Source of the DNA: Winogradskyella sp. KYW1333
Lineage (GTDB): Bacteria; Bacteroidota; Bacteroidia; Flavobacteriales; Flavobacteriaceae
Assembly: GCF_003335675.1 (NCBI RefSeq)
Contig: NZ_QPHL01000016.1
Location: forward strand, 1 to 64,000
Direction: 5' to 3'
DNA: 64,000 bases
The position numbers and the translations under genes were made by a program. Below, one piece after another: positions 9,498 to 17,527 of the stretch (positions within the stretch are counted from its first letter, which is position 1; the number at the start of each line of letters is the position of its first letter). The notes under the pieces are model-generated. The model did no database searches and was not told the DNA's origin. It worked only from the letters and a program-made list of their open reading frames with translations.

Positions 9498-9869
9498 TCA
9501 TGCAGCGTTCCTTTCTTGAGAATGATTTATAACATCGCATAAGAAATGATACTCTCTATGATTCTTCCCTACAGTAATATATTCTTCTGGTAGGTGTGAC
9601 AGATTTGACATGTAATGCAATACTGAATCGCTATGCGAGTCATAGCATTCATCCATTTTATCAAGAAGTTTAGCTAACTCTTCTTCACCCATTTTCACAG
9701 CGAAATTTTCCTTTGTGTTTTTGTCAAGATCCACCATACTTTTAACTGGTGTTACATAAACATATCTGCCGTCTTCAACACTAATAACCGTCCAGTTGGC
9801 ACCTTCTACATTGTGCTTGTCACAATGAGCTTTTAGTTCCTTGACCAGTTCTTCATAATGGGTCATCAT
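9498..9869 (-). CDS. Hypothetical protein, probably the central piece of a decayed secreted-protein gene
   Basis: 123 codons from ATG 9869, family not recognised. It contains ANWTVISVEDGRYVYVTPV and MGEEELAKLLDKMDECYDS, compatible with a small alpha/beta fold. Several things suggest it is not intact. Just upstream, in another frame, is a textbook signal peptide (9890-9991) that ends in a stop. The frame of this ORF is open back across that junction (NNNVFNITDNLKFG before the ATG). Beyond its stop, a third frame continues to 9451 with a charged tail (SAIQAESKNELESKHE). I infer an ancestral single gene interrupted by two frameshifts. As an alternative, it may be a real cytosolic protein. Confidence 0.5.
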   Translation of the reverse strand: MMTHYEELVKELKAHCDKHNVEGANWTVISVEDGRYVYVTPVKSMVDLDKNTKENFAVKMGEEELAKLLDKMDECYDSHSDSVLHYMSNLSHLPEEYITVGKNHREYHFLCDVINHSQERNAA

Positions 9870-9889
9870 TCCGAATTTAAGATTGTCCG

Positions 9890-9991
9890 TTATATTAAAA
9901 ACATTGTTGTTAGGTAGTCTTGTGTATTTGAAAAGTTAAATGCAAAGATTAAAGTCAATAAGATTAGCACTCCTGCTTTAAAAATTTTCAT
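9890..9991 (-). pseudogene. Detached signal peptide fragment (33 codons)
   Basis: ATG 9991 opens a 33-codon frame starting MKIFKAGVLILLTLIFAF, with a basic N-terminus and hydrophobic core as in a Sec signal peptide, then a few more residues before TAA at 9890-9892. It sits where a signal peptide would belong for the 9498-9869 frame, but it is out of frame with it. It is read here as the 5' end of the same gene, separated by a frameshift. Confidence 0.45.
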
Positions 9992-10129
9992 GATTGTTGT
10001 GAATTTAGTTAATAGCTATTTAACCATGTATAAGGGAATAGATTCACAGAAGAATTGTTTTGTATTTTTATGCGAAGGCTATTAAAATTAATGAAAAATT
10101 AAATAGGAAAACACCTATATAATTGAAAA

Positions 10130-10669
10130 TCAGTGTTTTTCGAAAAAACTAAAGGCATTCCCACCATAATTTTTGGATTGTGAATAGTGTTCTAATCTAC
10201 TTAAATCGGTGTGCTTAGAATGCTCTACAATTAGAAGTCCCTCGTCTTCTAACAACTTATTTTTAAATACTAATTCAGGTATTTTTGAAAAGGTATCCAA
10301 ATCAAAATCATAAGGAGGATCTGCAAATATTATTGTATGTTTTTTCTTAGTTTGGTTTAAGAATTTATACACATCACTTTTTATTGTATTTATAGGCATT
10401 TCAAAAGATTCTGCAGTTTCATTTATAAATTTTATACAACCGAAATTATCATCTACAGCTAAAATCTGTTCTGTGCCTCGTGATGCAAATTCATAGCATA
10501 TGTTACCTGTGCCAGAGAATAAATCTAAAACGGAAATACCATCAAAATAATATCTATTATTTAAGATATTAAATAATGCCTCTTTGGCCATATCTGTTGT
10601 AGGCCTTACAGGTAATTTTTTCGGTGCAGTAATGCGTCGTCCTTTATATAATCCAGAGATAATTCTCAC
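10130..10669 (-). CDS. rsmD: 16S rRNA (guanine(966)-N(2))-methyltransferase
   Basis: 179 aa Rossmann-fold methyltransferase. The N-terminus MRIISGLYKGRRI and RPTTDMAKEALFNIL are typical of RsmD. The SAM site is in VLDLFSGTGN and the catalytic DPPY is in FADPPYDFD. It methylates N2 of G966 of 16S rRNA in the small subunit. The start is GTG at 10669, sharing a base with the TAG of the upstream DUF3822 gene (TAGTG), so translation is probably coupled. It is the last gene of a three-gene minus-strand operon. Confidence 0.95.
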   Translation of the reverse strand: MRIISGLYKGRRITAPKKLPVRPTTDMAKEALFNILNNRYYFDGISVLDLFSGTGNICYEFASRGTEQILAVDDNFGCIKFINETAESFEMPINTIKSDVYKFLNQTKKKHTIIFADPPYDFDLDTFSKIPELVFKNKLLEDEGLLIVEHSKHTDLSRLEHYSQSKNYGGNAFSFFEKH

Positions 10670-11475
10670 TAAAATGAATTTAAGACTAGAAAGTAATTAT
10701 GTAGGTAGTTCTCATTTAAATCTTCGGTGAAATTGAATGAGTATTTTGATTTATTTATATCTACATGCCTAACGTATGTATAAAGGGTTTTAAATAACTC
10801 TCCGTCAATTTGTAAGTTACCACTTAGTTCTATTGGTGTTGTTTCAGTATCTAGCTTTAATTGATCAAAAACAAAAAGAATATAATAGATAAAATCTTCC
10901 TTGCTATGATATTCAAATACATTAAATAATAAAAGCTCTTTATTATGAAATACTAGCATTTCAATAGTATTTGAATTCACGTTAATAAAAACCTGAGGTA
11001 ATTCAGTAGTTTCTTCTCTTTGTAAGATAGAATCAATAATTATTGTAGACGAATGTTTATAGATAAAGGTACCGAAGGTGTCAAAGACAAAATTATTTAT
11101 ATTGACAAATGGCACATATACGTTAATACTTTCATTTATTGCCAGATCATCCGTTGCAATAAAATCTGTTTTTAAAATTTTAGAATTGAATTTTAAATAG
11201 TCTGCTTTATGGTTTTCACTATATAGCTCTTTTGGTACAAGTGATGCCAATTCATTTTGATGTATAACTTGTACCTCGTTGAACTCATCTGCAAATACAG
11301 TATTTGAGCTCAGTTCTGTTTTTAATCTATTTAAAAGACCAAAGGGTGTTAGTTTAGTATCAAAACTTAAACAGTTTAGATATTCTATTGTATTAGAGGT
11401 TCTATTTAAAATGCAAAAAGAAAGCCCATTCAAATTAACTTGAATGGACAGTTCTTTAATATTATTTTTAGTCAA
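10669..11475 (-). CDS. DUF3822 family protein
   Basis: 268 aa, recognised as the Bacteroidota-specific DUF3822 family, which is commonly next to rsmD. It starts with a strand-rich half (KELSIQVNLNGLSFCIL) and has a second half suggesting an actin-like (ASKHA) duplicated fold, for example PQVFINVNSNTIEMLVFHN. No signal peptide or membrane segment is present. It overlaps rsmD by one base and follows the membrane protein gene by 2 nt. Function unknown; constant linkage hints at a part in ribosome or cofactor metabolism, but that is only inference. Confidence 0.85.
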   Translation of the reverse strand: MTKNNIKELSIQVNLNGLSFCILNRTSNTIEYLNCLSFDTKLTPFGLLNRLKTELSSNTVFADEFNEVQVIHQNELASLVPKELYSENHKADYLKFNSKILKTDFIATDDLAINESINVYVPFVNINNFVFDTFGTFIYKHSSTIIIDSILQREETTELPQVFINVNSNTIEMLVFHNKELLLFNVFEYHSKEDFIYYILFVFDQLKLDTETTPIELSGNLQIDGELFKTLYTYVRHVDINKSKYSFNFTEDLNENYLHNYFLVLNSF

Positions 11476-11477
11476 AA

Positions 11478-12206
11478 CTACTGCTTTTTAGAATAGTTTT
11501 TAGGCCAGTTACCTGTAGTATTAACTTCTTCCATAGAACCAACAGTCAATGCTGAACCGTTGACACCGTCAACAGAAACAACCTGGTTTTCTTTTTCAAC
11601 TAAATATTTTTCTTGATCGTCTAAAATAACAGACTTCTCTACGCTAGCTTGGAAAACTGGTATATCCTCTAATTTTCCAGCTTTCAGCTTAAACTTAGCG
11701 CCTTCTTTCCCAATACCAACGTCAGCCATACTTTTATATCTATTATTTCCTTTAAAAATAGAGTCCTTCACAAACCAATGATCTAGTGTGTCAATTAGTG
11801 TAATGGTTTTCATAGTCTCAACACCACCAAATGCACGTGTTCTTTCTTCATCTAAAACCAGTGTGTCTCTTCTTTGAGTAATTGGTACACTATCTGTATC
11901 TATAAAGTTTATCAATTTATCAAATGTATCAGCATATTCTCCTTTAACTTCCTTATATGCCAATTGAGAATCTCTAATATCAATTAATCTATCAATTACA
12001 ACTGCATAGCGCTTTACTTTTAATTGGTTGAATTGGATTTCTTTATATACCGACATGAACGTAATATATCCCAAGTAAATTATTAAACCCCAAAGAAGGA
12101 TGTTAATTACAGGTTTAATTTTACTTGGTACAAATTTATCAATCAACCATACTATACCAATGGTCAATAGAATAATAACTATAATTGCTATGATTACGTT
12201 TAACAT
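11478..12206 (-). CDS. Conserved membrane-anchored protein of unknown function
   Basis: 242 aa. Two hydrophobic helices lie at the N-terminus (about residues 3-24 and 33-53), followed by a long soluble part with an amphipathic stretch (IQFNQLKVKRYAVVIDRLID). The motif RLIDIRDSQLAYKEVKGEYA is typical of a Bacteroidota family often found beside DUF3822 and rsmD. First gene of the operon with DUF3822 and rsmD; 2 nt separate it from the next. I do not know its role. Confidence 0.75.
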   Translation of the reverse strand: MLNVIIAIIVIILLTIGIVWLIDKFVPSKIKPVINILLWGLIIYLGYITFMSVYKEIQFNQLKVKRYAVVIDRLIDIRDSQLAYKEVKGEYADTFDKLINFIDTDSVPITQRRDTLVLDEERTRAFGGVETMKTITLIDTLDHWFVKDSIFKGNNRYKSMADVGIGKEGAKFKLKAGKLEDIPVFQASVEKSVILDDQEKYLVEKENQVVSVDGVNGSALTVGSMEEVNTTGNWPKNYSKKQ

Positions 12207-12347
12207 ATTCTTATTACTTAATTAGGTCTATCGCAAATCTACAATTTTTTTTTGTTCGTAAAAACTATCTAAATAAAAATCATTCAAAATAGCGTACTAA
12301 CTCAAATAACCCTTTTTTAAATGTAGAATAGTACTATCTTGCTTCTA

Positions 12348-12355
12348 TATTTTTG
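12348..12355 (+). promoter_or_regulatory. -7 box giving a leaderless helicase mRNA
   Basis: TATTTTTG matches TAnnTTTG exactly and ends only 4 nt before the ATG at 12360, so the expected transcription start coincides with the start codon. Confidence 0.55.
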
Positions 12356-12359
12356 ATGT

Positions 12360-13802
12360 ATGATTTCCAATGCCTCTGCATTCTATACTTTGATAAAATC
12401 CAAGTTTCCTTTTGCACCTACATCCAAGCAAGATATGGTGTTGATGCAGTTATCGCAATTTATTTTTGATAAGTCATTCAACGACATTTATTTGTTAAAA
12501 GGATATGCTGGTACTGGTAAAACAAGTATAATAGGAGTTTTGGTTTCAAACTTATGGCAAGCTAAAAAAAGTGCCGTTTTGTTGGCACCGACAGGTAGAG
12601 CGGCTAAAGTAATATCCAATTATTCTAAAAAAGAAGCTTTTACCATTCACAAGAAAATTTATTTTCCGAAAAAGGAAAAAAGTGGTGGTATAAAATTTGT
12701 AATGCAACCCAATAAGCATAGAAATACAATTTTTATTGTTGATGAAGCTTCTATGATCCCAGATATCCCTTCGGATTCAAAACTATTTGAAAACGGATCA
12801 TTATTAGATGACTTAATGCAATATGTCTATTCTGGCCACCAATGCAAATTACTACTAATTGGAGACAAGGCACAATTGCCACCGATAAAATCAGATTTAA
12901 GTCCTGCTTTAGATGGAGACAAATTGAGCCTTAATTACAACAAGGAAGTTACAAGTATTGAATTGGATGAAGTCGTTAGGCAAGAACAAGATTCTGGTAT
13001 TTTAAAGAACGCTACCGAATTAAGGGCTGTATTAGAATCTAACTTTTATGAAAGTTTTAAATTTTATGTAAACCCTTTTGAGGATATAGTTCGTCTTATA
13101 GATGGTCATGAAATCATGGATGCTATTAATGATGCCTACAGTAATTATGGATATGAGGAAACAGCGATAATTGTAAGAAGCAACAAAAGGGCAAACCTAT
13201 ATAACAAGCAAATAAGAGAACGGATCTTATTTAATGAAAGTGAATTGTCTGCTGGTGATTATTTAATGGTGGTGAAAAATAATTATTTCTGGATAAAACC
13301 AACCACAGAAGCTGGATTTATTGCTAATGGAGATATTGTAGAGGTACTTGAGATTTTCAGCATTAAAGAGTTATATGGATTTAGATTCGCCGAAGTAAAA
13401 GTAAAAATGGTAGATTACCCAAGGATGCGACCGTTTGAAACTGTACTATTACTGGATACAATTGACGCTGAGAGTGCATCCTTAAGTTACGAGGAGTCAA
13501 ATCGGTTATATCAAGAGGTTACTAAAGATTATGCTCACGAAAAATCTAACTACAAACGATTTTTGGGTGTAAAAAATAATAAATACTTCAATGCGCTACA
13601 GGTGAAATTTTCTTATGCAATAACATGCCATAAATCTCAAGGTGGTCAATGGAATACCATTTTTATTGAGCAGTCTTACTTGCCTAATGGAATGGATAAA
13701 GACTATATAAGATGGTTATACACTGCCGTAACAAGAGCTAAGGAGAAATTATATCTTATTGGGTTTAAAAATGAAATGTTCGTTGATAATGATTTAAGTT
13801 AA
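12360..13802 (+). CDS. RecD-like (superfamily 1B) ATP-dependent DNA helicase
   Basis: 480 aa. Walker A is in LKGYAGTGKTSII, Walker B is in IFIVDEASMI, motif III-like is in LLIGDKAQLPP, and the C-terminal UvrD_C_2/RecD motif is in YAITCHKSQGGQWNTIFIEQ, followed by YTAVTRAKEKLYLIG. This is a single-subunit RecD/Pif1-like helicase, shorter than RecD2 because the long N-terminal domain is missing. It probably acts in DNA repair. The start at 12360 is supported by the promoter 4 nt upstream; the next Met is 26 residues inside. Confidence 0.9.
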   Translation: MISNASAFYTLIKSKFPFAPTSKQDMVLMQLSQFIFDKSFNDIYLLKGYAGTGKTSIIGVLVSNLWQAKKSAVLLAPTGRAAKVISNYSKKEAFTIHKKIYFPKKEKSGGIKFVMQPNKHRNTIFIVDEASMIPDIPSDSKLFENGSLLDDLMQYVYSGHQCKLLLIGDKAQLPPIKSDLSPALDGDKLSLNYNKEVTSIELDEVVRQEQDSGILKNATELRAVLESNFYESFKFYVNPFEDIVRLIDGHEIMDAINDAYSNYGYEETAIIVRSNKRANLYNKQIRERILFNESELSAGDYLMVVKNNYFWIKPTTEAGFIANGDIVEVLEIFSIKELYGFRFAEVKVKMVDYPRMRPFETVLLLDTIDAESASLSYEESNRLYQEVTKDYAHEKSNYKRFLGVKNNKYFNALQVKFSYAITCHKSQGGQWNTIFIEQSYLPNGMDKDYIRWLYTAVTRAKEKLYLIGFKNEMFVDNDLS

Positions 13803-13806
13803 AAGT

Positions 13807-13983
13807 ATGACAACCTTAACAGTTTTAAGTATATTTTTTGGCATTTGTCTTGTTGCATCCGTAGTTATGTCCATTGTTTCTATATTTTTACCAATATTGG
13901 TAATTATTTTAGTTTTATTTATTTTTTACTTGGTTTTTAAAGAGTACAAAAAGTTAAAATCTAAGAGAGAAAAATCAACCTAA
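13807..13983 (+). CDS. Small membrane protein (58 aa)
   Basis: An ATG 4 nt after the helicase stop opens a 58-residue frame ending in TAA at 13981-13983. It is almost wholly hydrophobic (two helices, about residues 3-24 and 25-44, the second including ILVLFIFYLVF), followed by a lysine-rich cytosolic tail KEYKKLKSKREKST. Composition and position suggest a real small protein translated from the helicase transcript or reinitiated after it. The kdsB promoter starts just past its stop. Function unknown. Confidence 0.6.
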   Translation: MTTLTVLSIFFGICLVASVVMSIVSIFLPILVIILVLFIFYLVFKEYKKLKSKREKST

Positions 13984-13988
13984 ACCCG

Positions 13989-13996
13989 TATTTTTG
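13989..13996 (+). promoter_or_regulatory. -7 box for kdsB
   Basis: TATTTTTG, an exact TAnnTTTG match, ends 19 nt before the kdsB ATG. It begins a likely transcript kdsB-HAD-kdnB-acyltransferase. Confidence 0.55.
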
Positions 13997-14015
13997 ATTT
14001 CGTTAAAATAGATAC

Positions 14016-14744
14016 ATGAAGATTATATCCATGATACCTGCACGCTATAGTGCTTCTAGATTTCCAGGTAAGTTAATGCAGAATTTAGCTGGTAAATCCG
14101 TCATTCTTCGTACTTATGAAGCAACAGTGGAGACGGAGCTTTTTAGTGAGGTATATGTTGTTACTGATAGTTCTATTATATATGATGAAATTGTGAATAA
14201 TGGCGGCAAAGCTATAATGAGTATTAAGGAACATGAGTCTGGTAGTGATAGGATAGCTGAAGCTGTAGAATCAGTAGATTGTGATATAGTTGTAAATGTT
14301 CAAGGAGACGAACCATTTACAGAACGTGAAAGTTTAAGAAAAGTATTAGAAGTTTTTAAGGGTGATTCCAAAAAGGAGATAGATTTAGCATCCTTAATGG
14401 TAGAGATAACCGATTGGGATGAAATCAATAACCCAAATACGGTTAAGGTGATTGTTGATCAAGATAATTTCGCTTTGTACTTTTCTAGAAGCGCTATACC
14501 ATATCCAAGAGATAAGGGTGCAGGTGCAAGTTATTTTAAGCACAAGGGTATATATGCATTTAGAAAACAAGCACTTTTAGATTTTACAGTATTGCCTATG
14601 CAATTTCTAGAAGTAACTGAAAAGATTGAGTGCATCAGATACCTAGAATATGGTAAGCGCATAAAAATGGTTGAAACCGAAATACAAGGTGTAGAAATAG
14701 ATACACCTGAAGATTTAGAACGTGCAAAACGACTGTGGAAATAG
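14016..14744 (+). CDS. kdsB: 3-deoxy-manno-octulosonate cytidylyltransferase (CMP-Kdo or CMP-Kdo8N synthetase)
   Basis: 242 aa. The nucleotide-binding N-terminus [16 protein letters not shown] and the motif NVQGDEPF are characteristic of KdsB, which activates Kdo with CTP for LPS inner-core assembly. Because an 8-oxidase (kdnB) lies three genes on, this enzyme may activate 8-amino-Kdo, as described for the Shewanella homologue. It begins a four-gene plus-strand cluster. Its end overlaps the next gene by 10 nt. Confidence 0.95.
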   Translation: MKIISMIPARYSASRFPGKLMQNLAGKSVILRTYEATVETELFSEVYVVTDSSIIYDEIVNNGGKAIMSIKEHESGSDRIAEAVESVDCDIVVNVQGDEPFTERESLRKVLEVFKGDSKKEIDLASLMVEITDWDEINNPNTVKVIVDQDNFALYFSRSAIPYPRDKGAGASYFKHKGIYAFRKQALLDFTVLPMQFLEVTEKIECIRYLEYGKRIKMVETEIQGVEIDTPEDLERAKRLWK

Positions 14745-15448
14745 ATTTTGAACATATAAAAGTAATTGGTTTTGATGCCGACGATACGCTTTGGGTTAAC
14801 GAAACATATTTTCGTGAAGCTGAAGAACGTGTAGGAATTTTATTGTCTCATTTTGAAACACCTAATAAGATAGACCAAGAATTATTTAAGATGGAAATGA
14901 AAAACCTTGGCACCTACGGTTATGGTGTTAAAGGATTTGTTCTGTCTATGGTAGAATTGGCTATTGAACTTTCTAATAGAACTGTTGCAAATTCTATAAT
15001 TAGTCAGATTTTAGATATTGGTAAAGAGATGATTAATAAACCAATTGAACTATTAGATGGCGTAGAGGATGTTTTAAAAACGCTTTCAACAGAATACAGA
15101 TTAATATTGGCAACAAAAGGTGATCTTTTAGATCAAGAACGAAAACTGGAAAAATCTGGACTGTTAGATTACTTCCATCATATTGAAGTATTGAGCGAAA
15201 AACAAGAAAGCAATTATTCAAAGCTATTAATGCACTTAGATATAAAACCCTCTGAGTTTTTAATGGTAGGTAACTCATTAAAGTCAGATATTTTACCATT
15301 AGTTAATATCGGTGCACAAGCAATTCATGTGCCTTTTCATACAACATGGCAACATGAAGAAGTAACTGATAAGGAAACTAATGGAAAGTCTTATAAAACA
15401 GTAGAAAGTTTAACTGAAATTTTAAAATATTTCAAAGTAAAGAATTAA
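14735..15448 (+). CDS. HAD family hydrolase (YjjG-like)
   Basis: 237 aa haloacid dehalogenase-type phosphatase with an inserted helical cap. Motif I is GFDADDTLW (the two catalytic Asp), motif II is in LATKGD and motif IV is in [10 protein letters not shown]. No ATG fits; the start is a GTG at 14735 inside the end of kdsB, indicating coupling. The substrate is not known. Its place between kdsB and kdnB raises the possibility that it acts on a sugar phosphate in the Kdo pathway (for example in place of KdsC), but it resembles nucleotidase-type HADs more than KdsC. Confidence 0.85.
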   Translation: MEIDFEHIKVIGFDADDTLWVNETYFREAEERVGILLSHFETPNKIDQELFKMEMKNLGTYGYGVKGFVLSMVELAIELSNRTVANSIISQILDIGKEMINKPIELLDGVEDVLKTLSTEYRLILATKGDLLDQERKLEKSGLLDYFHHIEVLSEKQESNYSKLLMHLDIKPSEFLMVGNSLKSDILPLVNIGAQAIHVPFHTTWQHEEVTDKETNGKSYKTVESLTEILKYFKVKN

Positions 15449-15482
15449 ACTAAGTTTTATTTTTGTTTAAGAAATTAAGTAA

Positions 15483-16565
15483 ATGTTATATAAAAATTAT
15501 CCAATGGTGTCTAGAGTAATATTTGGACGCGGAAGTTTAAATCAATTAGATGAAATTTTGGCGCCAAAACGCAAAGGACGTAATGCACCATTCATATTTT
15601 ATGTTGATGATGTTTTTAAAGGAAACCACTGGTTGACTTCTAGAATTTCTTTGTCATACAAGGATAAGATCATTTACATTCCCACTGAAGAGGAGCCTAA
15701 AACTTCTCAGATCGATAAACTAGTTGAAGATATTATACTTGAGTTCAGTGAGTTGCCCTCTGGAATTATTGGAATTGGTGGTGGTATTGTAATGGATATT
15801 ACCAAGGCAGTCTCATTGATGTTAACAAACCCAGGGGAATCCAAGGATTACCAAGGTTGGGATTTAATTAAAAATCCAGCAATTTATCATGTTGGCGTAC
15901 CAACTATATCTGGAACTGGAGCGGAGGTTTCTAGAACTACTATATTAACTGGTCCTGATAGAAAATTAGGTATTAATAGTGATTATACTCCGTTTGATCA
16001 AGTTTTGCTAGACCCAGAATTAACTAAGGGTGTACCGAAGGATCAATGGTTTTACACAGGTATGGATTGTTTTGTTCACTGTGTAGAGTCTTTAGATGGA
16101 ACGTTTCTTAACGCATTTAGCCAGAGCTATGGCGAAAAGGCGTTTGAACTGTGTATAGAAATATTTCTAAGTGATACTTTGACTGAAGAAGAGTCTCAAG
16201 ATAAATTAATGATGGCCTCATGGCATGGAGGTATGAGCATTGCATATTCTCAAGTAGGTGTTGCTCATGCAATGAGTTATGGATTAAGTTATCTTTTAGG
16301 CATAAAACATGGAATTGGCAACTGTATCGTTTTTGATCATCTTGAGGAGTATTATCCAGAAGGTGTGGCCATTTTTAAGCAAATGAAAGAAAAGCATAAT
16401 ATCGAATTACCACAATGTATTTGCGCGGACTTGCATGACGATCAAATAAATATTATGGTGAATGTGGCTTTTAGCCTGGAACCGCTTTGGGAAAATGCTT
16501 TAGGTAAGAACTGGAAAACCAAAATTACCAGAGAAAAATTGACGACGCTATACAAAAAGATGTAG
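15483..16565 (+). CDS. kdnB: Iron-containing alcohol dehydrogenase, probable Kdo 8-oxidase
   Basis: 360 aa group III metal-dependent alcohol dehydrogenase. The dinucleotide site is in GIIGIGGGIVMDITKAV, and metal ligands are expected in YTGMDCFVHCVES, VGVAHAMSYG and GIKHGIGNC. The signature regions (FGRGSLNQLDEIL, DYQGWDLIKNPAIYHVGVP, GTGAEVSRT) resemble KdnB, which oxidises C8 of Kdo before transamination to 8-amino-Kdo. Linkage to kdsB supports this over a generic alcohol dehydrogenase. The partner aminotransferase KdnA is not in the window. Confidence 0.8.
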   Translation: MLYKNYPMVSRVIFGRGSLNQLDEILAPKRKGRNAPFIFYVDDVFKGNHWLTSRISLSYKDKIIYIPTEEEPKTSQIDKLVEDIILEFSELPSGIIGIGGGIVMDITKAVSLMLTNPGESKDYQGWDLIKNPAIYHVGVPTISGTGAEVSRTTILTGPDRKLGINSDYTPFDQVLLDPELTKGVPKDQWFYTGMDCFVHCVESLDGTFLNAFSQSYGEKAFELCIEIFLSDTLTEEESQDKLMMASWHGGMSIAYSQVGVAHAMSYGLSYLLGIKHGIGNCIVFDHLEEYYPEGVAIFKQMKEKHNIELPQCICADLHDDQINIMVNVAFSLEPLWENALGKNWKTKITREKLTTLYKKM

Positions 16566-16566
16566 A

Positions 16567-17115
16567 ATGCGTTGGTTAGCAAAATTTATTTACTATAAAA
16601 TTTTTGACTGGAAAATTGTTGGAAACACAACCTTTTCTAAAGAAACCATCAAAAAAGCGGTAATTATCGCTGCACCCCATACTAGTTGGCACGACTTTTA
16701 TATAGGACTTTTACTGAGACAGATTGTAAACATTAAAACCAATTTTATTGGCAAAAAGGAGCTCTTTAAATGGCCTTTTAATTATTATTTTGAAGCCATT
16801 GGAGGACGACCAATAGATAGAACTCCTGGTCAAAATAAGGTAGAGGCTATTGCAAAGCTTTTTGAAAATGAAGATGAGTTTAGATTGGCCTTGGCGCCAG
16901 AAGGTACTCGTAAAAAAGTAGAAGAGTGGAGGACAGGCTTTTATTATATAGCTAAAGCTGCCAATGTGCCTATAATAATGTTCACTTTAGATTTTGAAAA
17001 TAAACAGAATAAAGTTTCTGAACCTTTTTACCCAACTGATGATATAGAAGCTGATTTTGAAGGCATAAAGTCATTTTATAATGGTGTAGTGGGTAAGGTA
17101 AAGGCCTACAGTTAA
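16567..17115 (+). CDS. 1-acyl-sn-glycerol-3-phosphate acyltransferase-like protein (PlsC domain)
   Basis: 182 aa. The HX4D catalytic motif is H38-D43 (PHTSWHD), the glycine-rich block is in FEAIGGRPIDR, and APEGTRKK is the substrate-binding motif. This is a short PlsC-type acyltransferase without an obvious membrane segment. It starts 2 nt after kdnB, so it shares that transcript. It may acylate lysophospholipid or an LPS precursor; the context with Kdo genes makes an envelope role likely, but the acceptor is unknown. Confidence 0.87.
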   Translation: MRWLAKFIYYKIFDWKIVGNTTFSKETIKKAVIIAAPHTSWHDFYIGLLLRQIVNIKTNFIGKKELFKWPFNYYFEAIGGRPIDRTPGQNKVEAIAKLFENEDEFRLALAPEGTRKKVEEWRTGFYYIAKAANVPIIMFTLDFENKQNKVSEPFYPTDDIEADFEGIKSFYNGVVGKVKAYS

Positions 17116-17303
17116 TCGATAAAAACAACTTCCGCTTTTATTTTATCCAATTTATGTTCCGTTTCCCTCGAAATAGAGGATTCTAGTACCAATCTGTTAA
17201 CTTTAAGTAACAAATTTTTGGTATAAGATTTGAGTATTCTAATATGTAATGAAACATAAAGTAAACTTATAAAGTCCCTAAAAAGAAACATTGCTATTAA
17301 AAT

Positions 17304-17337
17304 AAGCTATCTAGGTCCTAACGAGGTAGCTTTTTTT
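17304..17337 (+). terminator. Probable terminator of the kdsB-kdnB-plsC transcript
   Basis: AAGCTATCT (17304-17312) pairs with AGGTAGCTT (17324-17332), one G-T pair, with an 11-nt loop, then seven T. It lies about 190 nt after the acyltransferase stop and overlaps the end of a minus-strand gene remnant. Confidence 0.65.
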
Positions 17338-17527
17338 CATTCATATACTTTTCTAATAGATGATTAGAATGTTGATTCAATTTACTTTTAAAGAAAGAAA
17401 ACCCACCTAATAGTAAGTCTTTCAAGCCCATTGCTTGCCTTACCCATTTATGTAAATTAAATATATAAGTATGCTTTATTATTAATCCATCTTTAAACTT
17501 AAAGCTCGCATCAATTTTATTGTGCAC
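17318..17527 (-). pseudogene. C-terminal remnant of an NTF2/SnoaL-like protein
   Basis: A 69-codon frame with only a GTG to start it. It resembles the last half of small NTF2-like (nuclear transport factor 2 family) proteins: NKIDASFKFKDGLIIKH followed by FNLHKWVRQAMGLK and a polar tail. Full-length relatives have about 70-80 more N-terminal residues, and here the frame is closed by a stop three codons before the GTG. The 5' end overlaps the last 11 nt of the upstream acyltransferase gene. This suggests a deletion that removed the front half. Confidence 0.6.

Noticed and set aside
14735-14744. Possible sequencing error giving an overlap of kdsB and the HAD gene
   Set aside because: Both reading frames are intact and the GTG start inside the kdsB end is a normal coupled arrangement.
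16686-16704. A sigma-54-like TTGGCACG in the plsC-like gene
   Set aside because: It lies within the HX4D catalytic codons, has no TTG at the -12 spacing and no gene start after it.
17112-17291. A 59-codon minus-strand frame from ATG 17291 to TAA 17112, starting MFLFRDFISLLYVSL
   Set aside because: It overlaps the end of the plsC-like gene, has no promoter or recognised similarity, and an open frame of this size is expected by chance somewhere in 64 kb. It could also be decayed sequence next to the NTF2 remnant.
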